Assembly: GCA_045652835.1 (NCBI GenBank)
Contig: JAZOLE010000107.1
Location: 1 to 22,363, forward strand
Direction: 5' to 3'
Length of the DNA stretch: 22,363 nt
Source of the DNA: SVQP01 sp045652835
GTDB taxonomy: Bacteria > Bacillota > Clostridia > Oscillospirales > CAG-272
Numbering within the stretch: the stretch's first letter is position 1; each line of letters starts with the position of its first letter. Positions 1-7,867 of the stretch are shown piece by piece. A program made the position numbers and the translations under genes. The notes under the pieces are model-generated. The model searched no databases, was not told the origin of the DNA, and worked only from the letters and a program-made list of their open reading frames with translations.

Positions 1-1112
1 AATGCTCTGCCGAATGCAGAGAGTTCTTTAACATTAAGATGTCGCAGTGGCCCAACGAGCCCGATAAGCTTGGCGGCTGGCCTTGGATGGACTTTACCCG
101 TCCGCAGCGCGTGTTTGCCAATCTCAAGGGCGAGGATGAGGTTATCAACGTGTCTGTTGCGCAGCATCCCCAGCTTCGCTTTGGCGACTCTGTGATGTAT
201 GGCGAGACCGACAACAACGGTCGCGGCTTCCACGATATGCATAACGATCCCGACCCCGATGCGTATCTGCACGGCTACAACTTTGCCGAGCAGTTTGAGC
301 GCGCCATTGAGACCGATCCGCCCATCGTGCTTGTGACCGGCTGGAACGAATGGATCGCAGGCAGATGGCAGGGATTCCCCCACAGACCCATCATGTTCGT
401 GGACTGTGCGAACTATGAGTACAGCCGTGACCTCGAAATGATGCGCGGCGGCTATTTTGACAACTATTTTATGCAGCTGGTGTCTTACGTCCGTAAGTAC
501 AAGGGCGTAGACGAATATGATAGCTTTGCAGAGCTTGCTCCCGTGGATTACCATAACGATACCGAGCAGGATGAGGCAGAGGAGATCTGGGCTGAGTACC
601 ATAACTTCTCCGACGGTGATTTTGCAAGATGTGCCCAGGGCTCGGGAACGGTATACGAGAACCGTACCCAGCGCAATGCCATTACGGGCGTGACCGTCAG
701 CCATGATGACGATTTCATTTACTTTGGCATTACCACCAAGCAACAGATCAAGCCCTATGACGGCACAGGCACTTGGCTGAGGCTGTATCTCAATACCGAC
801 GGCGGCAAGGAGTACCAGTACGTGCTCAACAATAAACCCGTTGATGATCATACCAGTACTGTGGGCGTGATTGTGGACGGCTTGCGTGCAGCAGACTTTG
901 GTGATATCGTATATCGTTGCCAGGGCAATATGCTGCTTTTGATCGCACCTCGCGGCGTGATCGGACTTGATTCGGATGACTTTACTGTTTGGTTCAAGGT
1001 CGCTGACAGCACCGAGGAGCTGACAAGCATCGAGGACTTCTATGATAAGGGCGATGCCGCACCTCTGGGCAGACTCAACTACGTGTACAGAGGCACTAAG
1101 AAAAAGGATTAA
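1..1112 (+). CDS. Glycoside-hydrolase-like protein (GH71/GH99-like), 5' partial
   Basis: The gene enters the window already open: the frame read from base 3 has no stop before the first in-window ATG at 39, so the true start is outside. The visible part has two halves. The first (to about residue 165 counted from the ATG at 39) contains a TGWNEW motif, seen in GH71/GH99-like TIM barrels, followed by an FVDCANYEYSRDLE stretch. The second (about 190-345) is beta-rich, with TVSHDDDFIYFGITT and WLRLYLNTDGG, and resembles a CBM9/DOMON-like carbohydrate-binding sandwich. A polysaccharide-degrading or -binding role is inferred; substrate and family are not certain. The next gene starts 12 bases on, so the two are probably co-transcribed. 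Signal peptide and N-terminal catalytic residues cannot be seen. Confidence 0.6.
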   Translation, partial: CSAECREFFNIKMSQWPNEPDKLGGWPWMDFTRPQRVFANLKGEDEVINVSVAQHPQLRFGDSVMYGETDNNGRGFHDMHNDPDPDAYLHGYNFAEQFERAIETDPPIVLVTGWNEWIAGRWQGFPHRPIMFVDCANYEYSRDLEMMRGGYFDNYFMQLVSYVRKYKGVDEYDSFAELAPVDYHNDTEQDEAEEIWAEYHNFSDGDFARCAQGSGTVYENRTQRNAITGVTVSHDDDFIYFGITTKQQIKPYDGTGTWLRLYLNTDGGKEYQYVLNNKPVDDHTSTVGVIVDGLRAADFGDIVYRCQGNMLLLIAPRGVIGLDSDDFTVWFKVADSTEELTSIEDFYDKGDAAPLGRLNYVYRGTKKKD

Positions 1113-1123
1113 AAGGAACACTT

Positions 1124-2377
1124 ATGACCAAGATTGATATTTTTTCCGGCTTTTTGGGCGCAGGTAAGACCACGCTGATCAAAAAAATGATCGAGCAGGC
1201 TTACAAGGGCGAGAAGCTTGTACTGATTGAAAATGAATTTGGCGAGATCGGCATTGACGGCGGATTTCTTGCAGAGGCGGGCATTCAGATCAATGAAATG
1301 AACTCGGGCTGCATCTGCTGCTCTTTGGTCGGTGATTTCGGCAAGGCATTGACGCAGGTGCTGGAGCAGTACGCACCTGACCGCATCCTGATCGAGCCTT
1401 CGGGTGTGGGCAAGCTGTCTGACGTAATCAGAGCGGTGCAGGACCTGCACGTAGAGGGCGCACAGCTCAATGCGTTTACCACCGTGGTAGATGCAGGCAA
1501 GTGCCGCATGTATATGAAGAATTTCGGTGAGTTTTTCAACGATCAGGTTGCAAATGCAGGCTGCATCGTGCTTTCGCACACCGGTACGGCAAGCGAGAAA
1601 AAAATTGCGGAATGCGTGGCAATGCTGCGTGAGCATAACGCAACCGCTACCATTGTGACAACCGATTGGGATGATTTGAGTGCCGCACAGCTGCTGGAGG
1701 CTATGGAGCGTAAGGATACGCTGCAGGCTGAGCTGGAAAGATTGGAGCATGCGCACCATCATCACCATCATGACCACGATCATGACGAGCATTGCGAGTG
1801 CGGCTGCCATGATCACGAGCATGAGCATCACCACCACGATCATGACGAGCACTGCGAGTGCGGCTGCCATGATCACGAGCATGAGCATCACCACCATGAT
1901 CATGACGAGCACTGCGAGTGCGGCTGCCATGATCACGAGCATGAGCATCACCACCATGATCATGACGAGCACTGCGAGTGCGGTTGCCATGATCACGAGC
2001 ATGAGCATCACGAGCACCACCATGAGCACGGCAAGGGCTGCAGCTGCGGCTGTGGCGGTGACCACCATCATCACCACGCACATGACGTATTTGTCAGCGC
2101 GGGCGCGGAAACCACCGCAAAGTTCAACGCGCAGACGCTTGCAGAGCAGCTTGACGAGCTTTGCGACGAGGGCAAGTACGGTATTGTACTGCGTGCAAAG
2201 GGCATCGTTGCAGGGGATGACGGCAACTGGATCCACTTTGACTACGTGCCCGGAGAGCCTGATATCCGTACGGGCGCAGCCGGCATTATCGGCAGACTTT
2301 GCGTGATCGGCTCCAATTTGAACATTGACGCCATCGGTGAACTGCTTGGTGTAAAGCTGCACAAGTCGGAGGGATAG
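1124..2377 (+). CDS. G3E-family (CobW/COG0523) GTPase with His/Cys-rich repeat insert
   Basis: Likely a metallochaperone-type GTPase of 417 residues. The Walker A loop GFLGAGKT is at 9-16, ENEFGEIG at 36-43, the family-defining CxCC as CICC at 63-66, and IEPSG at 90-94. A CobW C-terminal domain spans about 330-412. Between the two domains (about 210-320) lies a metal-binding insert: four near-identical 20-residue units, each with nine His and three Cys, followed by more His and a CSCGCG cluster. His-rich inserts are known in zinc- or nickel-handling members of this family, so zinc or nickel delivery or storage is inferred. The base-recognition NKxD motif reads SHTG (151-154), which is not canonical. 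ATG at 1124 follows AAAAGGAA. The neighbour at 2508 is a second, divergent G3E protein, supporting a metal-homeostasis role. Confidence 0.9.
   Translation: MTKIDIFSGFLGAGKTTLIKKMIEQAYKGEKLVLIENEFGEIGIDGGFLAEAGIQINEMNSGCICCSLVGDFGKALTQVLEQYAPDRILIEPSGVGKLSDVIRAVQDLHVEGAQLNAFTTVVDAGKCRMYMKNFGEFFNDQVANAGCIVLSHTGTASEKKIAECVAMLREHNATATIVTTDWDDLSAAQLLEAMERKDTLQAELERLEHAHHHHHHDHDHDEHCECGCHDHEHEHHHHDHDEHCECGCHDHEHEHHHHDHDEHCECGCHDHEHEHHHHDHDEHCECGCHDHEHEHHEHHHEHGKGCSCGCGGDHHHHHAHDVFVSAGAETTAKFNAQTLAEQLDELCDEGKYGIVLRAKGIVAGDDGNWIHFDYVPGEPDIRTGAAGIIGRLCVIGSNLNIDAIGELLGVKLHKSEG
1771..2010 (+). repeat. 60-bp in-frame tandem repeat coding for His/Cys units
   Basis: The period is exactly 60 bases. Units at 1861-1920 and 1921-1980 are identical, the unit at 1801-1860 differs by one base (a C for a T), and degenerate part-units flank them. 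Each unit adds 20 residues (HHHHDHDEHCECGCHDHEHE). Near-identity at DNA level, including third codon positions, indicates recent copying by slippage or unequal recombination, so copy number may vary between strains. Confidence 0.95.
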
Positions 2378-2495
2378 CGTGAATTTTCACACCTTCTTCC
2401 GTTTAGGCTGGTGTTCACGCATAAATCTTACCTGAAAATAGGGCACAGCCCATATTCAGATAAGATTTCAAAACTATTTGGCCGCCAATGGCGGC
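2377..2495 (+). promoter_or_regulatory. Three consecutive hairpins in the leader between the two GTPase genes
   Basis: First: GCGTGA at 2377-2382 pairs with TCACGC at 2415-2420, with ACACC (2389-2393) and GGTGT (2410-2414) extending the stem past a bulge. Second: a long imperfect stem, 2423-2468, with AAATCTTA/TAAGATTT at the base and GGGC/GCCC around an ACA loop at the tip. Third: GCCGCC-AAT-GGCGGC at 2481-2495, directly before the AAGGAG ribosome site. None has a downstream T-run, so these are not plain terminators. A metal-responsive leader or operator is possible but unproven; no -10/-35 pair was found here. Confidence 0.5.
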
Positions 2496-2507
2496 AAGGA
2501 GATTACT

Positions 2508-3455
2508 ATGGCAAATAAAATACCCGTATACGTTTTCACGGGCTTCCTTGAGGGCGGTAAAACCCACATCATTCAGGAGTCCATGGAGGATCAACGCTTC
2601 AATTCGGGCGAAAAAACGCTGCTGATTATGTGCGAAGAGGGCATTGAGGAGCTGGATCTTGACCGTTTTTGGGGCAAGAACGTGTATCTTGAGCTGATTG
2701 AGGATCCTGCCGATCTCAATCGCGACTATCTGACCCTGCTTTATAAAAAGCACAAGATCGACCGCGTGATCATTGAATACAACGGCATGTGGCTGCTCTC
2801 GCAGCTGTACGCCGCGCTGCCTGCAGATTGGTTCATCTTCCAGAACATGATGTTTGCAGATGCTAAAACCTTCCTCACTTATAACGCCAATATGCGTCAG
2901 CTCATGGTGGACAAGCTGCAGGATTGCGAGATGATCGTGCTTAACCGCACCCCCGAGGTCATCGATAAAGAGGAGATCCATCGCGTCGTGCGCAGCGTCA
3001 GCACCCGTGCGTCCATTACCTATGATTATCCGGACGGCCACGTGGAGTATGACGAGATCGAGGATCCACTGCCTTATGACGTGGATGCACCGATCATCGA
3101 CATCAAGGATGAGGACTACGCCATCTTTTATCGCGATCTTGCCGAGGATACCGACAAATATGACGGCAAGACCGTACGCTTCAAGGGCATTGTAGCGCGT
3201 GACCGTGCGCTTGGCAAAAACGGCTTGATCATTGGCCGCCACGTTATGACCTGCTGCGCGGATGATATTGCATACAACGCTGTTGTTTGCTATTTCCCGA
3301 CAGCCGTAAACCTCAAAACACGCGATTGGACCATTGTAACCGCAAAGATCAAAATTGAAAAGCATAAGCTTTACGGCAGACCCGGACCCGTACTTTACGC
3401 AGAAAAGACTGAATTTGCTACCAAGCCCACTCAGGAGGTTGCAACCTTTTATTAA
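2508..3455 (+). CDS. Divergent G3E GTPase fused to DUF1980/YcgQ-like domain
   Basis: A 315-residue protein. The N-terminal half is P-loop GTPase-like: GFLEGGKT at 12-19, then IIEYNG at 88-93 where IEPSG is expected, and NRTP at 146-149 where NKxD is expected. The CxCC metal motif is absent; the matching region reads MCEEGIEELD. The C-terminal part (about 205-305), with YDGKTVRFKGIV and IIGRHVMTCCADD, resembles the C-terminal domain of DUF1980/TIGR03943 proteins such as B. subtilis YcgQ, which belongs to a zinc-limitation regulon together with a permease and a G3E GTPase. A zinc-related role is inferred from that and from the neighbour at 1124. I chose ATG 2508 because AAGGAG sits just upstream; the in-frame TTG at 2478 has no ribosome site and falls beside a hairpin. 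The next gene starts 13 bases after the stop. Confidence 0.8.
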   Translation: MANKIPVYVFTGFLEGGKTHIIQESMEDQRFNSGEKTLLIMCEEGIEELDLDRFWGKNVYLELIEDPADLNRDYLTLLYKKHKIDRVIIEYNGMWLLSQLYAALPADWFIFQNMMFADAKTFLTYNANMRQLMVDKLQDCEMIVLNRTPEVIDKEEIHRVVRSVSTRASITYDYPDGHVEYDEIEDPLPYDVDAPIIDIKDEDYAIFYRDLAEDTDKYDGKTVRFKGIVARDRALGKNGLIIGRHVMTCCADDIAYNAVVCYFPTAVNLKTRDWTIVTAKIKIEKHKLYGRPGPVLYAEKTEFATKPTQEVATFY

Positions 3456-3468
3456 TGCGGAGGTGTTT

Positions 3469-5412
3469 ATGAAAATCAGATTTATTTCCCTTTGGTTATT
3501 GACCATCCTACTGCTTGGCGTGGTTGCGTGCACGCAGCAATCCGATCAACCGATCGAACAGAGCAGCACGCAAGATACAATCGAAACGCAGGAACAAACC
3601 GCAACCGATCAAGAACAAACTACGCAAGGAGAGGTGATTGAGGTGAAGCAGCCGCGCAATGTAGGCGACAGATATTTTATCTATCGCATCTGGAATTTTA
3701 TTCCTATGACACAAGCCGCTTTTGAGCAGATCGTGGATGAGGCTGCCAAAACAGGCTTTAATGCTATCAAGGTGCACATTCCGTGGAGTCGCGTGGAGTC
3801 AACTGCTGCAGGGGAATACGATTTCAGCGCGTTTGATCCCATGATTGAGTACGTAGTCAAGACCAAGGGCATGAAAGTCGCTATCTCTCTCGACCTTACC
3901 CGTCGTGCTGACGACAAGGTTATTGGGATGGATCAGATGATGTACGATCCGAATGGCAACCTTTGCCAGGGCGGCTCGAACGACGGCATGCGCACCATGA
4001 TCTCGTTTTGCTCCGAGAGTGCCGTGAATGCCGCAGTAGCCTTTTATACGGCTGCAGTTGAGCGTTACGAAGCTCTTTATGCGCAAGACGTGCTGTTTTA
4101 TCTGCCTGCATTCTCACAGTATGCCGAAAGTGAATACTGGTGCGCAGGGCAATACGATTATTCAGACCTTGCAAAAGCGCAGTTCTGTACGTTTTTGCAG
4201 CAAAAATATGCGGATATTGACGCTTTGAACTACGTATTGGGTACGGACTATTCCTCTTTTGATCAGGTTGAGCCGCCTGCTACCGCTGCGGCGTCCGATA
4301 ACCTTGGACAGCTTTGGTATCAGTTCCGCCACCAAAACCTCAAGGCGATCATTGACAAGCTTGCGATCGCACAAAAGTCTGTAAGCCCCAATAGTAAGTA
4401 TGCGCTGCAATTTGGTTCCATTTACGATGCTGCCTCTCCCGTACGCTGTACGCTGGCAGCAGGTGACCTTGCAGAGCATGCCGACGTGGTATGGATCGAT
4501 GACGGTCCCAACACCGAGCATGAGTTTTCCATGGACTACGCCAATGCTGCGTTTGCACCGCATATTATGCTTGCGCAGGAGATCGACGGTCCTCATCAGG
4601 TGGGGGCAACTCCCGAAAAGTACTTGGAGCAAGGAATGGATGCGTATTCGCGCGGCTGCACTTACCTGAGTATTGCAAACTGGGACATCGATCAGTTATA
4701 CAGAGATTACGAATGGGCATGGAAGCAGCTGATCGACACGTGGTTTGGCGACAGTGTGCCCGAGGTGATCGATACCACGCTGACCGAGCCTGCCATGGAG
4801 ATCGCGCTGACGGATCTGTTGCGTAAAGGCAATCCCGGCGTATTTATCACTCGTTATTACAGTCTTGCAGAGAACGGTGAGTTTGTCAACGTGACAGTCA
4901 AGGATGACCTTTCAGATAAGACGATCGATAGCCCCAATGATTATTACGCCTTTCCGAACGGCTTTTCCACCGAACAGGGCAAGGGCGGCTGGTACTATAT
5001 GAGTTATCAGCAAAGACGCAAGCAGTTTACCGAAATGACCTACGATGCGGAAAATGCGCGTTGGCAGGGAAAATCTGCTTTTACCTTGATAGCAGCCGGC
5101 AGCATGCATCCCGATGCGTACGACTCCGCGCTGGTGTTTGAAGCGCCCAAGAGCGGTATCTTGCAATATTCGCCTACCTTGAGCGTCGTGTCCGACCAGA
5201 GCGATGGTATTATGTACGCGGTGTTCAAGAACGGTGAGCCTTTACTTGAAGGCGAAGACGGTTACGTCCTGCTTGCTCCGGGTGAGGTGTTTGACGGCAC
5301 GCTGGAGATCGAAGTGGAAAAGGGCGATCGCATTGCCTTGGTTATAAATATCTATAAGAACTCTTCGTTTGATTCCACCGCCGTATCGGTTATCGTGGAA
5401 TATACGGAATAA
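3469..5412 (+). CDS. Lipoprotein with GH42-like (beta-galactosidase-like) TIM barrel
   Basis: A 647-residue surface protein. A lipoprotein signal peptide ends in GVVAC with Cys21 as the lipidation site, followed by a Gln/Glu/Thr-rich linker to about 60. Residues 65-460 look like a clan GH-A barrel: IYRIWNFIPM, then IKVHIPWSRVE, then QFCTFLQQKY and LNYVLGTDYSSF, which resembles the 'WL..KYG..LN..WGT.FWS' block of GH42. Glu220 (QYAESEYW) and Glu371 (LAQEIDGP) are candidate acid/base and nucleophile. The C-terminal third (about 480-647) appears to be beta-sandwich. The activity is a guess; a GH42-like glycosidase acting on oligosaccharides at the cell surface is most likely. ATG 3469 is set by GCGGAGGT upstream and gives a proper signal peptide. 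It is apparently the last gene of the metal-GTPase operon, an odd partnership. Confidence 0.7.
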   Translation: MKIRFISLWLLTILLLGVVACTQQSDQPIEQSSTQDTIETQEQTATDQEQTTQGEVIEVKQPRNVGDRYFIYRIWNFIPMTQAAFEQIVDEAAKTGFNAIKVHIPWSRVESTAAGEYDFSAFDPMIEYVVKTKGMKVAISLDLTRRADDKVIGMDQMMYDPNGNLCQGGSNDGMRTMISFCSESAVNAAVAFYTAAVERYEALYAQDVLFYLPAFSQYAESEYWCAGQYDYSDLAKAQFCTFLQQKYADIDALNYVLGTDYSSFDQVEPPATAAASDNLGQLWYQFRHQNLKAIIDKLAIAQKSVSPNSKYALQFGSIYDAASPVRCTLAAGDLAEHADVVWIDDGPNTEHEFSMDYANAAFAPHIMLAQEIDGPHQVGATPEKYLEQGMDAYSRGCTYLSIANWDIDQLYRDYEWAWKQLIDTWFGDSVPEVIDTTLTEPAMEIALTDLLRKGNPGVFITRYYSLAENGEFVNVTVKDDLSDKTIDSPNDYYAFPNGFSTEQGKGGWYYMSYQQRRKQFTEMTYDAENARWQGKSAFTLIAAGSMHPDAYDSALVFEAPKSGILQYSPTLSVVSDQSDGIMYAVFKNGEPLLEGEDGYVLLAPGEVFDGTLEIEVEKGDRIALVINIYKNSSFDSTAVSVIVEYTE

Positions 5413-5415
5413 TCT

Positions 5416-5451
5416 AAAAAGCCTGTTTCTGTTTAAGAAGCAGGCTTTTTT
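5416..5451 (+). terminator. Rho-independent terminator
   Basis: AAAAAGCCTGTTTCT pairs with AGAAGCAGGCTTTTTT (one G-T wobble) around a five-base loop and ends in a T-run. It closes the operon running from upstream of base 1. Confidence 0.93.
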
Positions 5452-5494
5452 GTGCAAAAAAGTGCAAGGGAATTTATGTATTTTTGCAAAAAGG

Positions 5495-5523
5495 TTGACA
5501 TTGCGGAGAAATAATGTTATAAT
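5495..5523 (+). promoter_or_regulatory. Consensus sigma-A promoter for lipoprotein-asnS
   Basis: A perfect TTGACA at 5495-5500 and perfect TATAAT at 5518-5523 are 17 bases apart. It lies 48 bases before the ATG at 5572, too short a leader for a T-box or riboswitch. Confidence 0.93.
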
Positions 5524-5571
5524 GATTGTTGTTTTATAAATTATTTATATAAAGAAAGGAACAGCATACAT

Positions 5572-6330
5572 ATGAAGCAGTTTTTAAGAATTGTTGCGAT
5601 GGCTCTTGTGTTGCTGATGACTGTGTCCGCGGTTGTTGCTTGCAATGATCGGGGCGATAAAGATAATGACCCTGAAGAAACCGAAAGACATACCGAACGC
5701 GAAACCGAGGCAGAGACCGAGCAGGAACTTTCCAAGGAGGAGCTTGAACAGCTCAAATCCGAAATGTCCGAGTCTATCTTAGAGGCACTCGGTAAGACCG
5801 AACAGACCACCGAACCCGAGACCGAAACGCAGGGAAGCACCGGCACCAAGGAAGAGGTTACTACCGAGTACGGCGGTATTGTGGAGGATCTGCTTGGATC
5901 GCTTGGCGGACTTGGCGGCGGTGACTACGATTACGCCAAGATCATTGCTGAGGTATTGGATCTTTACATAGGCAGCAACAGCACGTCCGATTTTATCAAG
6001 AATTTGATCAAATCGTGGATCGATAGCAAGTTTGATAAGGATGAGCAGACTACCGAGCAGGCAACGGACGAGCAGACTACCGAGGAGAAGCTGCCCGAGG
6101 ACAACGAGGAATCGTTGCGTGATTACATTGCTGATAAGACCGCAGAGGCGGTGGCAGACGCTATTGTGGACCGCATCAACGAGGTTGTAGACGGCACGGT
6201 TTACGATGCCATTTACGATTCGGTTTATCAGGCAATGCAGGGCAACGACGGATTTATGGACGGAATTCTTGAGGAAATGATTCCGGGATATGGACAGCTC
6301 AGCGGCATTTTGGGCGGATTTGGACAGTAA
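5572..6330 (+). CDS. Acidic Glu/Thr-rich lipoprotein, function unknown
   Basis: 252 residues. The signal peptide ends in SAVVAC with Cys24 as lipidation site, so the protein is predicted on the outer face of the membrane. A Glu/Thr-rich linker follows (about 33-105, including ETERHTERETEAETEQE). Next come a Gly-rich stretch (LLGSLGGLGGG), a second acidic Thr/Glu segment (about 160-180), a helical region (DYIADKTAEAVADAIVDRI) and a C-terminus rich in Gly, Gln and hydrophobics. I recognise no domain. ATG 5572 is preceded by AAAGGA. It has its own perfect promoter, and asnS starts 24 bases after its stop with no terminator between, so the two are probably one transcript. Composition is like the linkers of the LRR membrane proteins in this window. 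Confidence 0.8.
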   Translation: MKQFLRIVAMALVLLMTVSAVVACNDRGDKDNDPEETERHTERETEAETEQELSKEELEQLKSEMSESILEALGKTEQTTEPETETQGSTGTKEEVTTEYGGIVEDLLGSLGGLGGGDYDYAKIIAEVLDLYIGSNSTSDFIKNLIKSWIDSKFDKDEQTTEQATDEQTTEEKLPEDNEESLRDYIADKTAEAVADAIVDRINEVVDGTVYDAIYDSVYQAMQGNDGFMDGILEEMIPGYGQLSGILGGFGQ

Positions 6331-6354
6331 TTACAAGCAAGGAGCAATATAGAA

Positions 6355-7749
6355 ATGAAACGTGATCTGATCAGAAGCATTTATGAAGATATGGAAGCCT
6401 ACTCCGGCAAGCAGGTTGTGCTTGGCGGTTGGGCAAGAAGCATTCGCGATAGCAAGGCGTTTGGCTTTATCGACCTCAATGACGGCAGCTACTTTACCGG
6501 TGCGCAGATCGTTTTTGAGAGAGAGAAGATTGAGAACTACCAGGAGATCGCAAAGCAGAACGTTGGCGCTGCTTTGGTTGTTACCGGTATTGTGGAGCTG
6601 ACTCCCGAAATGAAGCAGCCCTTTGAGATCAAGGCAATCAGCGTTGAGGTAGAGGGCACCTCTACACCCGATTATCCACTGCAGAAGAAGCGTCACACGG
6701 TAGAGTACCTGCGTGAGCAGGCATACCTGCGTCCGAGAACCAATCTGTTCTCGGCAGTTTTCCGCGTACGCAGCGAGGTTGCTTACGCAATCCACACCTT
6801 CTTCCACGAGCGCGGCTTTGTGTACGTACACACTCCTTTGATCACCGCATCCGACTGTGAGGGCGCAGGTGAGATGTTCCGTGTTACCACCATGGATATG
6901 GAGAACCCGCCCAAAACCGAGGATGGCAAGATCGACTACTCGCAGGACTTCTTTGGCAAGTCCGCAAACCTGACCGTATCCGGCCAGCTGGAGGGCGAGA
7001 CCTACGCTATGGCATTTGGTAACATTTACACCTTTGGTCCTACCTTCCGTGCAGAGAACTCCAACACCGCGCGTCATGCGGCTGAGTTCTGGATGATCGA
7101 GCCTGAGATCGCTTTCGCTGACCTTGGCGACAACATGCAGCTTGCATGGGATATGATCCAGTATACCATCAAGCACGTGCTGAAGAACTGCGAGCGCGAG
7201 CTGAACTTCTTCAACAGCTTTGTGGATAAGACGCTGCTTGACAGACTTAATACGCTGGCAAAGAGCGAATATAAGAAGGTGACCTATACCGAGGCAGTTG
7301 AGCTGCTTACCAAGTCGGGTGCAGATTTCAAGTATCCCGTAGCATGGGGCTGCGATTTGCAGACCGAGCATGAGAGATACCTGACCGAGCAGGTTTACGG
7401 CTGTCCCGTATTCGTAATCGACTATCCCAAGGAAATCAAGTCCTTCTATATGCGCCTGAACGATGACGGCAAGACTGTTGCTGCTATGGACCTTTTGGTT
7501 CCCGGCGTAGGCGAAATCATCGGCGGTAGCCAGAGAGAAGAGAGACTGGACGTTCTGCTTGAGAGAATGGCTGAGTGCAACCTCAAGGAAGAGGACTACT
7601 GGTGGTACGTCAACCTGCGCAAGTACGGTGGTACCAAGCACGCAGGCTACGGTCTTGGCTTTGAGCGTATTATCATGTACTTGACCGGTGTTTCCAACAT
7701 CCGTGACGTCATCCCTTACCCCAGAACGGTAGGCAACGCAGAATATTGA
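6355..7749 (+). CDS. asnS: Asparaginyl-tRNA synthetase
   Basis: Charges tRNA-Asn with asparagine in the cytosol. The 464 residues are the normal length for bacterial AsnRS. An N-terminal OB-fold anticodon-binding domain (about 15-105, with VVLGGWARSIRDSKAFGFIDLNDGS) leads into the class II catalytic core. Motif 2 is visible as TFRAENSNTARHAAEFWMIEPE and motif 3 as GLGFERIIMYLTGVSNIRD close to the C-terminus. The HAAEFW form of motif 2 fits AsnRS rather than AspRS. ATG 6355 follows AAGGAG. It follows the lipoprotein gene by 24 bases and ends at a strong terminator, so expression should come from the 5495 promoter. No T-box leader precedes it. Confidence 0.97.
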   Translation: MKRDLIRSIYEDMEAYSGKQVVLGGWARSIRDSKAFGFIDLNDGSYFTGAQIVFEREKIENYQEIAKQNVGAALVVTGIVELTPEMKQPFEIKAISVEVEGTSTPDYPLQKKRHTVEYLREQAYLRPRTNLFSAVFRVRSEVAYAIHTFFHERGFVYVHTPLITASDCEGAGEMFRVTTMDMENPPKTEDGKIDYSQDFFGKSANLTVSGQLEGETYAMAFGNIYTFGPTFRAENSNTARHAAEFWMIEPEIAFADLGDNMQLAWDMIQYTIKHVLKNCERELNFFNSFVDKTLLDRLNTLAKSEYKKVTYTEAVELLTKSGADFKYPVAWGCDLQTEHERYLTEQVYGCPVFVIDYPKEIKSFYMRLNDDGKTVAAMDLLVPGVGEIIGGSQREERLDVLLERMAECNLKEEDYWWYVNLRKYGGTKHAGYGLGFERIIMYLTGVSNIRDVIPYPRTVGNAEY

Positions 7750-7759
7750 TCAAAAATCG

Positions 7760-7788
7760 AAACGGGCGAAATTTTTCGCCCGTTTTTT
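7760..7788 (+). terminator. Rho-independent terminator after asnS
   Basis: AAACGGGCGAAA (7760-7771) pairs with TTTCGCCCGTTT (7774-7785), followed by more T. It separates asnS from the first sigma module. Confidence 0.93.
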
Positions 7789-7806
7789 GAAAAAATTCCA
7801 AAAAAG

Positions 7807-7845
7807 TCGGACATTTCCAAAGAAAATATCGTCTATATAGGTGAA
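7807..7845 (+). promoter_or_regulatory. Putative ECF-sigma promoter of module 1
   Basis: TCGGACATTT, a 19-base gap from ACA, then CTATATAGGTGAA. The same arrangement (ACA, a 20-base gap, CTATAAGGGTGAA) lies upstream of the paralogous sigma gene at 12974-13013, and both are 34-35 bases before the start codon when measured from CTATA. The element does not resemble a sigma-A promoter, so autoregulation by the ECF sigma factor is inferred. Confidence 0.6.
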
Positions 7846-7867
7846 TGACAAAAAAAGGAGAAGCATT

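Noticed and set aside
1771..2010. CRISPR-like regular repeats
   Set aside because: The 60-bp units are contiguous, without unique spacers, and are in frame inside a protein.
1109..2362. 417-codon open frame on the minus strand across the GTPase gene
   Set aside because: Mirror of a real gene: the plus strand has clear GTPase motifs, and the minus product is a stop-free artefact of the 60-bp repeat (Met/Val/Leu runs) with no ribosome site.
3355..3468. Earlier in-frame start for the GH42-like lipoprotein
   Set aside because: It would overlap the GTPase gene and bury the lipoprotein signal peptide; GCGGAGGT directly precedes ATG 3469.
2415..3533. Minus-strand frame (372 codons) over the second GTPase
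   Set aside because: No ribosome site or motif; the plus-strand protein has a P-loop and a DUF1980-like end.
5524..5571. T-box or riboswitch for the asnS operon
   Set aside because: Only 48 bases lie between -10 and the start codon, with no specifier-loop or T-box sequence.
6331..7641. Minus-strand frame (436 codons) over asnS
   Set aside because: AsnRS class II motifs on the plus strand settle the coding strand.
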